Position numbers and translations under genes: made by a program. A DNA stretch of 64,000 nt from Solenopsis invicta (taxonomy: Eukaryota > Arthropoda > Insecta > Hymenoptera > Formicidae). The notes beneath the pieces are model-generated. The model did not search any database and was not told the DNA's origin. It worked only from the letters and a program-made list of their open reading frames with translations. The DNA is taken from positions 3,000,501 through 3,064,500 of the forward strand of contig NC_052669.1 in NCBI RefSeq assembly GCF_016802725.1, read 5' to 3'. Positions 39,421 through 52,029 of this stretch are shown here, one piece after another (the stretch's first letter is position 1; each line of letters opens with the position of its first letter).

Positions 39421-42400
39421 AGATTGTAATTCTCCGTGTAATTAATTTGTACACGTTGGTCAGTCAAAGAATGTAACGGATTGGGTTGAATAATAACGTC
39501 CTGTGTGTGTTACCTACTTATTATTTATAATGATAGACATTTTCGTTTATTTTTATGTCGCTACGCGTACAATTCTAGATATTTTAGTGTTCTATTTTAT
39601 ATAAAGTTTTTTTTGATCCATGGAATTTCTATCAAAATTTTCTGAGACAACAAATCTTTTTAAGTGATTGATGACTAAAAATTGATGCAATTCTATTAAT
39701 TTCAAATTTTAGGGGTGCAAATAGATGCAAATTTTACTTTAATTCCAAATAAATGTTATTTATTTGGAATTCAGTCTTTAACAAAATATTTTATTATTTA
39801 ATCATCTATAAATAGTTTAGATTTTTTTGAATTAAGAACTTGATTAAAAGCTAACATACAATCCCGATAGAAATGCAATTTTCCTAGACATCCATCCAAT
39901 TACTGTCTAGTATTATTGGATTCTCATTAGTCGTAACAATATTGCCTGAGAAATGAACAAAAACTCAATATAATTTTTGTTTAATGGTTGAAACAGTTTT
40001 CCTGATAAAAATACACTGTAAATATCTGTCCAGTTATCGTTCTGCACATTTATTGCCAGAATTAATAGATAGACTTACTAAGTTCAGATTTTGCGCATCT
40101 TTTGTGCGTAGTTAATGCAGGCAAAATGTTATATCTTGATTGGAATCGTAAATCTTAAATAGTTTTACTACTTAGTTACCAGATAGAGGTAATGTAACTG
40201 TATCTGTTACTGGTCAAAAAATGCATAAAATATTTACCAGAAAAGTTTTTGTCATAAATTTATCGGCTAGTTCAGATTAATCGAAAACTAAGTGAAATAA
40301 TGGCAATTCTCCCACGACAGCTTATCGATATTTATCGGGAGCTTGATTAATATTCATCATCCTATTAATTATACTCTTTGTGAATGAATGGCTGTCTAAT
40401 AAATGACATGAATTTAATCCGTCATTACATCGGATTGCAATAATCCCCGATAGAGAAACTACAGATGCTTGTAAATACCAATTTATTACGTGCATGTCAA
40501 TAAACTCGCCAAACGTTCTCTCAAGTGCGTCCAGTACGAATGAATATATGCGATGAATTGTGATTCTGCGTCAACGGATTTTCAGCTGAACGGCTGATCA
40601 GTTCAGTCAGTAGGGTATTTGCTTGGAAATAGTCCCTTTCAACGCGGCTTATTGCTGAATGTAATGTAGTCGTTCGAAAATGCAGAGAGAAAGAGAGAGA
40701 GATGCGCTATTTCTTGGGTAACGATTTGTAACGAGGCACATCGATTTGTAACCCATAGATGAGAGTGATAAGAGAGAAAATAGATTTAGTCGTGCGCTTT
40801 GCGGTCCTTTTTCTTCTCTGTCGTTCGTATCTATCGAAACGCTTCGCAGTAAATCGGCAACTCTTCGTCTATCGGAGAGTTTCTGATTATGAAAGTGCTT
40901 CACTCACGCCGTTGGCCCGCCCAAGTAGATTACGCATGTGCATCCAGGTGTATACGATGTGTACACGTGCACAAACTATCGTCAAGTAAAGTGCGTACGT
41001 GCGTCTGCATATATGCAGATACGTCTGTTCACTCCCTCCTGTTTATGCACAAGTACTTACTGCAAATATCTGCAGAGCGAACAAACCTCACTATAAGTAA
41101 TGTTTGAATTAAAATTATTCACCGTGTAGTATAAGATACCTCTATTTACCCCTGCGTTGCTAATTAGAATACGTAATATAATTAATTTAGATTATTTACA
41201 AATATATATGAAATAATATCAGAGATAAATTAGTTAAATTATTTTTTTTTATTAGTTAACAAATTACGGAATGCAAAGAGAATTCATTTTTAATAAGAAT
41301 ACATCGACCGATATTTAGAATTTTATCTTTTTTTATAATAATTTTAATAAGATTTAAATAAAAAATTTTTCAACTTTAAAATATATATTTTTTTATGTAA
41401 TATTTCACAATTTTACACTCTGAGCAGGGTGAATATTAAATAAGTGTACATTTTAAGTACGAATAATCAGTTTTAATAAGTTTGCTTATTAAATTTTCAC
41501 TTTGTTTACTTGTAGACTAAAATGTCCCCATTTTAATCTCACATGCGCGCGCTTGTCACAGGAATATCCAACTAAACTTCCTTTCTCTTATTTACATCCT
41601 CCGTTTGTAATGATATTTTACTGTTACGGCATTCCATGCGCGATTCTCTTTTCAGCTCATCTTCTGCTCAAAGCAGACGAGTGGAATTAAGATAATACCG
41701 CCTAAAAAGTTAAGCGAAAACGTTTAATGAAATGCCGACTTGCATAATGTATAAAATTGATTTAAGTACCCAATAAGCCTTGACTTAAATGTTCTTATAA
41801 TCCTACGGCTAAACTTCACCGACAAAGTTGCTGAACGTCCCAGATTTTCTAGAATTACTTTGCTTCTTGACGTCTGGTCATGTAACCTGGCTTTAATCGT
41901 ATTTCGTCTTAATTTATCACATTATGGCGTTGAAAGAGTTGAAAATGAAATTATATTTTGTCTGCGTTTTGCCTTTTCAAAAGAACAGAATATTTTAAAA
42001 CGTTTGAAAATCCATTAATGAAGAAGATATGTTACCTTTTATCGCGGAACTTTGATGGATATATACCTTTAGAAACATTGTCACTTTATTTACGTTAATG
42101 CATCAATTCATAATTATGATGTAATTACTCTTCCTCTGCTTTTATTATTATCGAGATAAAAGACCGTTATTTAGTAATAACGGAGCTTGCAGCTCCTCGC
42201 TGATATTTTGATGCCTTTCGAAAATGAGCTTGTCTCACGCGATCCTCTTTTTATCTGCTGAATTAATAAAATTAATTATGCAAAGTCGTTGTCACTGATT
42301 TGATAATCACCCGAAGTTAATCGATGCACAACATAAATTTCTGCTCGACAAAGTAGTTCTGAACTCTAATAAGAATATTTTTCTCTCAATTAAAGTGTGT

Positions 42401-44256
42401 AGATAAATTTTAGTAACGAAATATTTTGATAATATATAATTCACACACTGCGCATTACTTTTTATATACAGAAAGTTTAGAGTTCTTCCAATTTCAACAT
42501 TTTGCAGAAAACACAAAGTAATTAACAATTTCCAACTGTTCGCAATTATACGTGAAATAAAGTGTAATTGTGCGTGCGATGCAATCCGAGTAACTTGGTC
42601 GTCCATGGGAGATTACTGTAAAGCTTAACAGTAGCTTTTCAAACTATGGCACGTTAGTATAATTGCATACGGAAGGTCGTAAGTAGATTCACTGCAGCCA
42701 TTAGCACGCAATTTGCGGCCGATTCGTCTAACGAAAGCAATTACTCTTCAAGTTTATCTGAGTTTGCCTCTTCTCTCTCACTAATGCTACCATCCGCGTT
42801 CGTGAAAGCCTTAGAAAGTTATAGTCTCGGACACTTGGAAACGGTGAGAAATCAATTTTCTAGGCTGCGAAGCGACAACTTTCCATCTTCCCTTTCTCAT
42901 TTAATGAATTCTATCTGCGTGCTTATCGATCCCCGAATGCTTTCTATAGCTCAGCGTTGACAAAATGAATTCAGCGACATATTCCTCGGAATTAAAAACT
43001 TGATTAATAAAAATTTTTAATTGATACTCGTTACACATTTACTTTAATATAAATTTTAAAATTAGTTAATATTTAAAAATGAATTAGAATATACACAGAG
43101 ATCTTAATACTACGAGAAATAACAACAAATCGAATTGAACAAAAATTAGAGTAAAGCAAATAATAACAATATATGTAAATATATAACAATTTTTTATATA
43201 AAGTGCAATTTCTCCGAAACTTGCTTGCAAGTTCTAGTCTGATCGATATTTCATCACACTCGTATTAATTTATCAAGATGGTTTCATTTTCGCTTCTTTC
43301 ATTTTTCTTTAACCAAGTACGAAGATTATAGTGCAGTAATTTGTTGAGATGTATTAAAGCTACTAATAATTATTATAGAGATAACAGTTTCGAATGCTTA
43401 TGAAACAGTATTAAATTCATTTTTTACTTAATATCAGCAAAATATTTTATCAGAAGTTGGGTCATTAAAACACACGGTTTGTTTTAATTATTAAATATTA
43501 CAGGATTATTGGAAAATAATAAATTGATTATTTATAATACTTTATGTTTATTTAAGAAGTAACGAGTATTTTTATAAACTGTTGGAAATTACACGTTAAT
43601 TATTTTAATAAAGTATTAGTTTTAATAAAGTTCTCTTCGTGGAAATTTATACCTGCTGCTTTTTCTCAACAATCTTTTAATGACTTTAAAGTAATTAAAG
43701 CCGATTGTCTCTTATTTCCCAAGAAGCATAGAAATAATTCTAAACCGATATTTTCTAGAAATATAAAATAGAAACAAAGATTTGTATTTAATATAATATT
43801 TGTGAATTTTACGTTTTGAATTTATAATCGAAATATGTTATTAAAAGATAATGCGATGTGAAATTTATAAAATAAACTGCGCAATAGTGAGAATTAGCTC
43901 CTGCGTGTAATAAATTATCGTGCTAACTGGCATTACTACATTTTGATTTTGAATATCTCACCTCCGAAATTATGGCATTCCAACAGTTATGAATCCATGA
44001 CTCGCTTTGAACGTTCATTAAATGTGGATTTTGGAATTATTCTAGCGTACAATTGTAAAAGCGCAAAGCACTGTTTCGATGCACCCGTTGATTTAGATGG
44101 CTTATTACTTTGATATCTATAATAAATAATCAGTTTATTTATTTACACTTTTTGATTGAATGAATCTTAAAACGTTCTGTGCTAATTTATTCGTCTATTC
44201 AGTTATTCTAATTATTCTAATTACAAGTTTAACAAAATTCAATAAAATGCACGATA
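39421..44256. other. Mostly AT-rich DNA, no gene recognised
   Basis: It contains the hairpin at 39741-39771 (listed), a CpG-richer patch at 40480-41080 with a purine tract near 40683, and long AT-rich stretches. A minus-strand frame of 99 codons at 42307-42606 is unrecognised. No splice-flanked exon stands out. Confidence 0.5.
39741..39771. repeat. Perfect short hairpin (14-bp arms, 3-nt loop)
   Basis: AATTCCAAATAAAT and ATTTATTTGGAATT are exact reverse complements separated by GTT. Confidence 0.9.
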
Positions 44257-44784
44257 TACACTACGGTTTAAAAGTTTGCATGGAAGCATGTAAGAGAAAT
44301 AGAAAAATTTATGTAGTAAACTTATTTATTTCAATTTAAATCATGCCAAATGATACATAATTATATAAAATTAAAACAAAAACAGCAAAAAACTCTCAGG
44401 TAATTACAATTTTAAATAAAATTTTTGTTTTATTAAAATAATCATCTTTATTTTGATTATTTCTCAGCAAAGTTTGGGCGTTTTATCGATCAATTTGTGA
44501 AATTAATTTTTATTTATACATCGGAATTGATCGAGAGTAAACATTGTATATATTTCTGTCATTCGAACGTGATCAAAACAAAATGAGTGGTCAATCACAA
44601 GTAGATAATAGCAACAATTTTTTAGACACGAGCATAGAGAACTGGTGTTCTGATCTAAAGTAGTCATCAATGTCAATAAACCTTTATTGTAAACGGCTTT
44701 ATAACTTGCTTTCATAAAATATTTATAAAGGATCTTTTATTTCAAAGAAATGTGTGAGTGCTTCTAAAATTTTGGACGACAGTA
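44257..44784. mobile_element. Tc1-like DNA transposon remnant, non-autonomous
   Basis: The left end reads TA-TA-CACTACGGTTTAAAAGTTTG. The reverse complement of the right end reads TA-TA-CTGTCGTCCAAAATTTTAG. Both resemble the CAGTG-CGGTCAAAAGTTTG type of terminus known for Tc1-like elements, and both are flanked by TA, the duplicated target of this superfamily. The element is about 526 bp, well short of the roughly 1.3-1.7 kb usual for autonomous copies. A minus-strand frame inside it (44503-44715) shows no transposase motif I can identify. It is probably an old internally deleted copy. The TIRs are diverged, so exact ends are uncertain by a few bases. Confidence 0.6.
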
Positions 44785-45337
44785 TAAATCATAAGTTAAA
44801 TTATGCTATAAAATAAAATTAGGTGATTTTTTTTGAAAAAAAATGCAAACTCATGGAATTGATAACTGAAAGTCAAAATGGCTATCTCAAAATGTATGAC
44901 TACAAGTGTACCAAATGGTGCACGTGACACAGAGCCCCGAATTGTACAAGAAAATAGAACCGTACGCCACGTTCTCCATGGAAATAAAAACCTGAAACTT
45001 TAATTAAAGAGAATGGATATATCGCCAGTCACGGTAACACGCGGTCGTTACCACTTCTACATGCACAGAACTGAATACAATACGACACTTAAAAAAAAAT
45101 AGATTAATTAAAATTTTTTTTATGCGCCATTTCAGTTACGAAGTAACTACGTTAAAGAAATGCGCGTGAACAAATTAATATCCATTAGTATATATCGATT
45201 TTGTGCCACTCGTCATTGATGATAGATTCAAAACGTAAAGGTAAACGAAGTGATTTCGAAATTGAGTGATCAGCTTACGGAAAAACTAATCAACGGTAAT
45301 GCGTCCGTGGTGTAAACGTTCGAACATTGCGAAAGTC

Positions 45338-45398
45338 AGTAAGCTACTAGACAGTGATACGAGCGAATGCCATTTAAATAGATTATTGCAGTGGTCAG
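45338..45398 (+). promoter_or_regulatory. Candidate initiator and short first exon
   Basis: AAGTCAGTAAG (initiator-like, A at 45338) is followed 61 bp later by CAG|GTACGT, a strong insect splice donor at 45399. Together they could define a short non-coding first exon. No TATA box or downstream promoter element is clear, so chance is quite possible. Confidence 0.15.
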
Positions 45399-45898
45399 GT
45401 ACGTTTTCGAGAAAGCTAGAGGTGTCAAGCTGACCGCGAATTTCTACAATGCTGGATCATGCAAAAATAGAGGAAGCGTATTCCGTTCGAAATCGTGGTA
45501 TAGATCGATACACACAAACGGTGAGAAACCGCGGCCAAAAACGAGACAGTAAGCCTGCTGAAATTTTCGAGAACACGAGACGCTTCGCTGCGTACTTTCT
45601 GACAGGAAGCCCACCGCCTTCACCGCAACTACAAGATAGCGCAGTTGGTGCTTTTAACGGATTAACCCTTGTACTTCCTTCATCCTAAATCATGGATGTA
45701 CGTTTCTCCCCGTCTGTAATATACAAATGCATTGTTTGCATGTTTAGAATATATTTTAAAATTATATTCTGCGCTATTTAAATTGTTTAATTTTTAATTT
45801 GCAATATATAATTAGAGGAAAATAGATTGTAATATTCTATTCAAAGAAGTTACTTCAAATTTATAAGAAAAAAATATTCTGGATTATTCCGTGAATTC

Positions 45899-45899
45899 T

Positions 45900-45945
<46 letters not shown>
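45899..45945. repeat. (TC)n microsatellite
   Basis: A TC run of about 23 units with one TTTC interruption near its left end. Confidence 0.95.
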
Positions 45946-45947
<2 letters not shown>

Positions 45948-47273
45948 ACATATATATAATATGAGAATCAGTTTTTTTAATATTTTCGCCTACAATCAGC
46001 GATAATTAAAATATTAAATTCAATCTATTTAAACATTTCTATAATATAATTAATTTATTTCTCAATTTTTGCACTGATCTTATTTTTTGCAGTTAGAACA
46101 TTGGTATATAAGTATTTGGTTACAATATAAACAATGTAGATTAAAACAGTTATGCAAGCTGAATTTAACTATCGTCCTACGAAAACATTTCACTCTTGTG
46201 TCAATTCAATATGTCGTTCCTAACGATTATTGTAGCACGCTGTGAATATTTGACATACAACTCTATTTCAATAACAAGAATTTAATACATTCCGTACACG
46301 TGTGCGATAGAAATCACAAATCATGCTTTTCCAATTATAGTTTCTCATTGTACAAGTAGAATATAAGTTTTTCAAGTAGAACATAAGAATTGTATAATGT
46401 AAAGAAATCTTTTTAATTTTTGTATTATCACAGATAATTCCGCGTTTCTCCATTAACTTTGCGTTAGCTGCCACTGCGTTGAAAAGTATGCAGTAGAAAA
46501 AAAAACAATAATGGGTGGGAAAAGATTGATAATTATCTTATACATGGATTTACTGTGACCTCATTATTCTAGGATATAAAATTTTCATTTCGCTCGGTTA
46601 TACATCTTTCCTTGCGCGCGTTCGTAGACAGTAGTTTCAAACTTGTTTGCTTGTTATAAATCAGAAATGGTTCGCGTGCTATATTTGATATAAGCAAACA
46701 AGGCTCCCAGGCATATGATACAATTAATGCCGCATTGCAGAAATGCGCCATTACATATACGACCTCTTAATTATTGATACATATGTATTTTTGAAATAAT
46801 AGGTACAAATATTCGCAAACTTGAGCCTTACAAAGGTTATGCCAAATAGCAATTTCGAGTTTCTACACGGATAAATTCTGCACGGAAAAGGTTAGTCTCT
46901 GTAAACATTTAAACATTTAACGTTCGCTTCCAGCGGATCGCCATCACTCAAAAATCCAGCAGAAACATAAAAGGTGGGAAATTGAAATGGTTCTCGGAAA
47001 CAATGGAGAATTTTATCAAGTACTCTTTTGTACCCGAATTATTAATCCGGGCGCTTTTAAGCGATTTGAAAAATTATTTAATCATCAGCCATTCGTGACA
47101 CGTACTGGTTAACACGTTATTATTGATTAATACCAATGAAGATCATCCATGAAAAATGTTACAACTGATTCGGTATTATTACTGGACCTTAATAGCACAT
47201 CATAATCGCATTACTGCTGCTCAGTTTGGTCCGATTTGTTGTTAAAGTATAACATTATAATTCCAATAATTAG

Positions 47274-47295
47274 CCAGTAATAGGACTATTACTGG
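47274..47295. repeat. Perfect 10-bp-arm palindrome
   Basis: CCAGTAATAG and CTATTACTGG are exact reverse complements around GA. A further TATTACTGG copy occurs about 100 bp to the left, near 47175-47184. Confidence 0.9.
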
Positions 47296-48845
47296 GGCAA
47301 CATTTGTTGGCCGCCGTTTGGTCACCACCACTGGATCAACTCGTTGAACTCGTTTAACAGCATCGGCAATTTCTCTGGGGTATTGGGAAAAAGAAGTATC
47401 AGCACGGGAGACCGTACACGTGGTGGAGGATGGATTGGTCGCTGGATACGTTTGTGAATATTTAGAGAGGGCTATGTCCCAGAACGGCAGAAATCACATC
47501 TCTATAGAAGCACTATAGAAGTTTCCCTTTGAACACGCGCCGGTTGACCTACTTCATTGCAATACGGTTTCAAATGTGATATGAATTTACTTGATGTCTG
47601 TTTCGAGCCCGAGTCTTCGAAATCGGATGGCCAATTAAGTATTTCATACAGATTCGCAGGAAGTGGTTTTGTTACGCGAGCATGCACAGTTCTTTGAAAA
47701 TAAGTTCCCTTTCTTCATTTTTAACAAAAAACTTGCAGGAGCTATATATGACAACAGAATATCCCTTAGAATGACAATTTGAAAAGAAAATTGTGTCACC
47801 CACTTTCTAGAACTGATTTGGGCATGTGAGCAAAAAAACTTTTAATTTTCTTTAAAGCATTGTCCCTAGTTTCTCACGTTTTAGATTTGAAGCTTTTTAA
47901 TAAATCGGTATTGGCAGCAGTCGCTTGTTTTCTACAATTTTTAACATTGTTTTATATGATAGTGTATTGTCTTTAATAAATTTAATTAAAGTTAATTTAT
48001 ATACATTATATCAACTGTTTAATTTATTATATTTAAAAATGTGTTTTTTGATTAATTTTTTTACAAAAAATTATTTTGTATTCTGCCCTATAAAAATATA
48101 TGTACATTTATATTTCTCTGGGGTTATCTAGTTGTGAGCTGTTATAAACGGTGGAAAAACGTGAACTCAAGTGACTAACCATTTCCAAAAGCTACTTCGA
48201 ACTTTGACTAACAGTGCGCTCTCTAATGGACTGTTACAACGTAGTCGTGAGTTCGGAATCATATTTTCAGCAACATAAATCTGGTTTTGCAGAAAGTTGA
48301 GTCCGCACGTAACTCACAAAAACTTTTTCACTTATCGAATTCTGCTGACGATTTACCGTGAGTTTAAAGCAGCGTTAAAACCCCCCAAATGGCCAACTAG
48401 CTATTTCAACAGTTTTTCCTATTTTTTTGCAATTATGAGACTATCGTCTGTATTAAAAGCACGTATTTTAAGATGGAGCCAGATGCTGATAATTAAAAAT
48501 TGACAATTACCCTTTAAATTTTAAATAACATAATAAATTTTATATAATATAATATAATAATATTTGTTTGCTATTAATATTTTATTAGCCAGTGTTGCAT
48601 GCGAGTGCAACATTTATTTCTTGGGCATTTTTTATAAAAATGCATCAATAAATGCAGGACATATGCAATTTAGTTAGAACAAAATAATTGAGCCCTTAAC
48701 TTAAGAATTTCCCTTTTATTTTTACAGTAGTCTATTAAAATAAGCAAAAGGATTTCCTTAACTTCAAAGGGAATTCTTTTAAAGGATAGATTAGTAGTAG
48801 ATATATTAATTTTTATAAAGATATATAAGTAAGATGAGATTTTAT

Positions 48846-49332
48846 GGATTTACTCTTGGACTGATTTTTTGCAAAGATGAAAGAAAATGTAATTTTAAAA
48901 TATTGAATTTTATTAACATATGTCCACTGTTTTTGGCCGATATTATGTAAATTAAATATAAAAACAAACTAATAAAAATTATAAATACTGATCTTTGAAA
49001 CATACATATTATTTGGACGATTAGATTAGCTCTTTGATTCACTTTTATTAACGTTTTGTACACTATTTAAATATCTGTATGTTTAAGGTTTTTACCAAAT
49101 AGTACATTGCATTGATAAATTATATTGCTATAATTGTTGCAAATACTAAATGAAACATAGCTTGCCTAGAACGTCATTGTTCAAAAGTTCGATAAAAAAA
49201 TATATTCTTAGTTCAAAGGGTTATAAAAATGAAGAGTATATTCTCATTCATTAAGAATATAAGAGCTTGCAAAGTATATAGTTCTCTTACTTACGAGAGT
49301 ACAATTTTTTCAGAGTACACTTAAAAACTGAA
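48846..49332. repeat. Dispersed repeat copy A (unknown family)
   Basis: Shares several collinear blocks with 51671-52012 in the same orientation, including ACAAACTAATAAAA near 48963, a CAAATACTAAATGAAACAT-like block near 49140, and a 21-bp exact match at 49269-49289 (GCAAAGTATATAGTTCTCTT plus one base). Copy A has roughly 120-150 bp extra between the left and right blocks. No ends, target duplication or coding sequence identify the class. Confidence 0.75.
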
Positions 49333-51670
49333 GTTAAAAGTGTCTTTGTATAATCACTAAAATATAATGCTTCTTACCATCAAAAAGGTCAGGTGTCGAA
49401 AAAAGTAAATAAAATATTAATAGATTCTTTACTTACATGATATTTTAAAGTGAAATAAAGAAACTTTTTAATGATTCTAAAATGATGCAACTTTTAGAGA
49501 GTTGATATAATAATATAGTCTTTATGTTGCATTTCGTAAATTATTACAATTTCTTGTGTACATACTAGAACCCTTGTTTAATTAACCATTAAGCATACCA
49601 TTCACATAGGAAATTTGTGTAGCAATGTAATTATTGATGTATTATAACCATGTTCAGAATTACATACATAGCTGTTGTACATTTCCAGAAACTACAAATT
49701 GTTAAATCTTTGAATCATTCAAATAATGAAATACTTTCAAAATAAAGAGGACATATTAAATTAAACGTTAAAGTAAGTTGTTACATAAAAATATAGTGAT
49801 TAAAATGAGATTTTATACGATTATTTTCTCCGATTTAAAAGCATATGCTGTTTAAGTTAATTTGTTAATCTTTAACTGATTCAATTTTCTAAGCCAATAA
49901 GTGTGACATTATATTAGTCGATACTTGTAGCGTATTATGTGTCGATATTTTCTCGTTCAATCTCGTTTATCGGGTATTAAACCATACTTTATGATACGCA
50001 TGAGATAAATCTATATCAAATCCAGATTAGATTGCTTCAGCCATTGTATGATCGCATTATCTAAAAACGAAGTAGTAATTCGTTGTTGCAACCGCATAAA
50101 TAAAATATTTTTGTCAATATGTTTTTAATATAATAGTTTTGAGTTTTTCAAAAATTTTAATGAACATATACGTTATTATGTAAAATACCTATGATCGAAT
50201 TGAATTTTTATTGTTATGTTAACATTGATAAAATTAACAGTGACACAAATATATTGTGTCACTATTGATTTTATCGATGTTAATATTACAATATTTGTTA
50301 ACATTTTAAAAGTTTTGATGTATTAGGATAAAATAAAGGATAAAAATTAGATGATAAATTATGTATTGGTATGCACATCTATAATTTAAAATACTAGTTA
50401 ATATATATATCCAATATTTAGCATCATATCAGATTTTTTATTGATAAAATTAAATATTTTTTTAATTTTAATAAAGTTTAATAAATCTAGAAGACAAGAG
50501 ATTAATGGGATGATTTAAATCTTTTGATATAATTTTTTACTATTATTAATTAACTTTCTTCATATCGTCCATTTGACGCGCTATAAAATTCGTGAAAGGC
50601 AATCGAACATCTCTGCGGAAGAAACGTGACCGACGACACGTTAGAAGCCAGGCGTCTAAGAACTTTGTGGAGTTAGAGGTTGCTGGAAACTCGGCATCAC
50701 CAAGTTACAAGAAGTAGGCACTCTGTCTTCGTGCTGTCGTGTAACTGGGTGATACCGGTTACGTTGAAAGTCGCTCACACACTCGCCGGCGTCGGAGATT
50801 AAACGGGGACGTGGGAGAATGGCATGATTAATTTCAGGATATAATCTTAAAGGAAGCGACACATTTGCGCGGAAGTTGTCAAGCCAACGCTATACAACCA
50901 ACGGATGACACATTTGTCAGGGCAGCGTCCGTTATCTGACTGCAGTTGATCTCTGTTATATTGAAATGGCGCATATCCAACATGTCCTGACGGACACTCG
51001 CCGACTTAGATTTCCGGCTTAGAATCAGTGGACTGACAGTCATTTTTTTAATAACGCCCTACCGAGATCCCTCTTGCTAAAATGAAACGGTTTTTTTATT
51101 CATGATCGATCAACGTTTTCTTTACAAAAACTCGTCGATAATTAAAGCTCACGCAGATTCAGCTATCATTTAAAATGAATATCTTATAATATCCATATTT
51201 TTTACAAAATATAATTATACATAAAACATCTGTAAGTTTATCTTTTTTTTCGTTAAAAACTGTAAAACACGCAAGGTGTTACTTGCAGTTTCGGTTTTGC
51301 ACTTACGTAAGCGAATTACTGGTTTTTATTCCACCTCGCTATTTCTCTTGTCAAGCGGTAACTATGGCGCAAGAATAGTGTACTACTAAAAAAAGAAAAA
51401 AACTATATGACGCGTTTATGAGGGAGAATATTTTTTAACAATTTTTTTTTCAAAAGCGTTGTAAGAAAGCAGCTGTTTTGTCGACGAACCATTACCGAGC
51501 TCAGTGTGATGCAAAAACTATCACGCAATTAACTGCATCACAGTAAATTTCACCCTAGAGAAACGCATGGACGCATTATATGTAGAGATACGCGTATGCT
51601 ATTATAAGATACAAAGTTTAATTTTTTGAACCGTGGAAATATTCTTAATTTTTATGAGAATAAGCTGAGG
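49333..51670. other. AT-rich DNA plus a CpG-rich patch; no firm gene
   Basis: AT-rich DNA with the hairpin at 50210-50292 (listed). The patch at 50580-51030 is CpG-richer and starts with CTATAAAATT near 50581, a TATA-like word. It contains a direct repeat of GACACATTTG and a 68-codon minus-strand frame (50656-50862) of no recognised family. Confidence 0.45.
50210..50292. repeat. Long hairpin (39-bp arms, 5-nt loop)
   Basis: The inner 29-bp arms (50220-50248 and 50254-50282) match at 25 of 29 positions. The pairing continues outward at 8 of 10. The inner 10 bp (AGTGACACAA / TTGTGTCACT) are perfect around the loop ATATA. No coding sequence or target duplication is seen. Confidence 0.88.
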
Positions 51671-52012
51671 TTTTATTTACTCTAGAATTAAATTTCCACA
51701 AATATAAAAAAATATATAATTTTAAAACATCTAATCTTATCGGAATTGTTTTCGGTCGATTATGAAAGGTAAAGACAAACTAATAAAACTTTTAAGTATT
51801 GATTACATTATAGCGTTATAATTATTACAAACACCAAATAAAACATGATCTGCATAAAATGTCGAAAAATTTGTTGGAAAGAATAAATCCTTAGTTTCAA
51901 AGGCTATTCTAAAAAAGGAAAATATATTCTTATTTATGAATGTGTTAAGAGGGTTTGCAAAGTATATAGTTCTCTTATTCTAAAAATACAATTTTTTCGG
52001 TGTAAAATGTTT
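51671..52012. repeat. Dispersed repeat copy B (unknown family)
   Basis: Second, shorter copy of the repeat at 48846-49332, in the same orientation about 2.8 kb downstream. It includes ACAAACTAATAAAA near 51777, CAAACACCAAATAAAACAT near 51829 and the exact 21-bp block at 51957-51977. The two copies are clearly diverged, so this is old. Confidence 0.75.
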
Positions 52013-52029
52013 CTTGTATAGTTTACAAT

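Larger units (their letters stand above)
44785..48840. other. Mixed DNA, no firm gene
   Basis: A CpG-richer stretch at 45000-45690 has an initiator-like TCAGT and a strong splice donor (listed separately), followed by an unrecognised 79-codon frame at 45449-45688. The rest is AT-rich. A palindrome at 47274-47295 is listed. An inverted pair around AAGAATTTCCCTTT and AAAGGGAATTCTT lies at about 48702-48778. Confidence 0.45.

Noticed and set aside
48117..48141. GGTTATCTAGTTGTGA resembling miR-9
   Set aside because: There are mismatches in and after the seed and no complementary arm within 100 bp.
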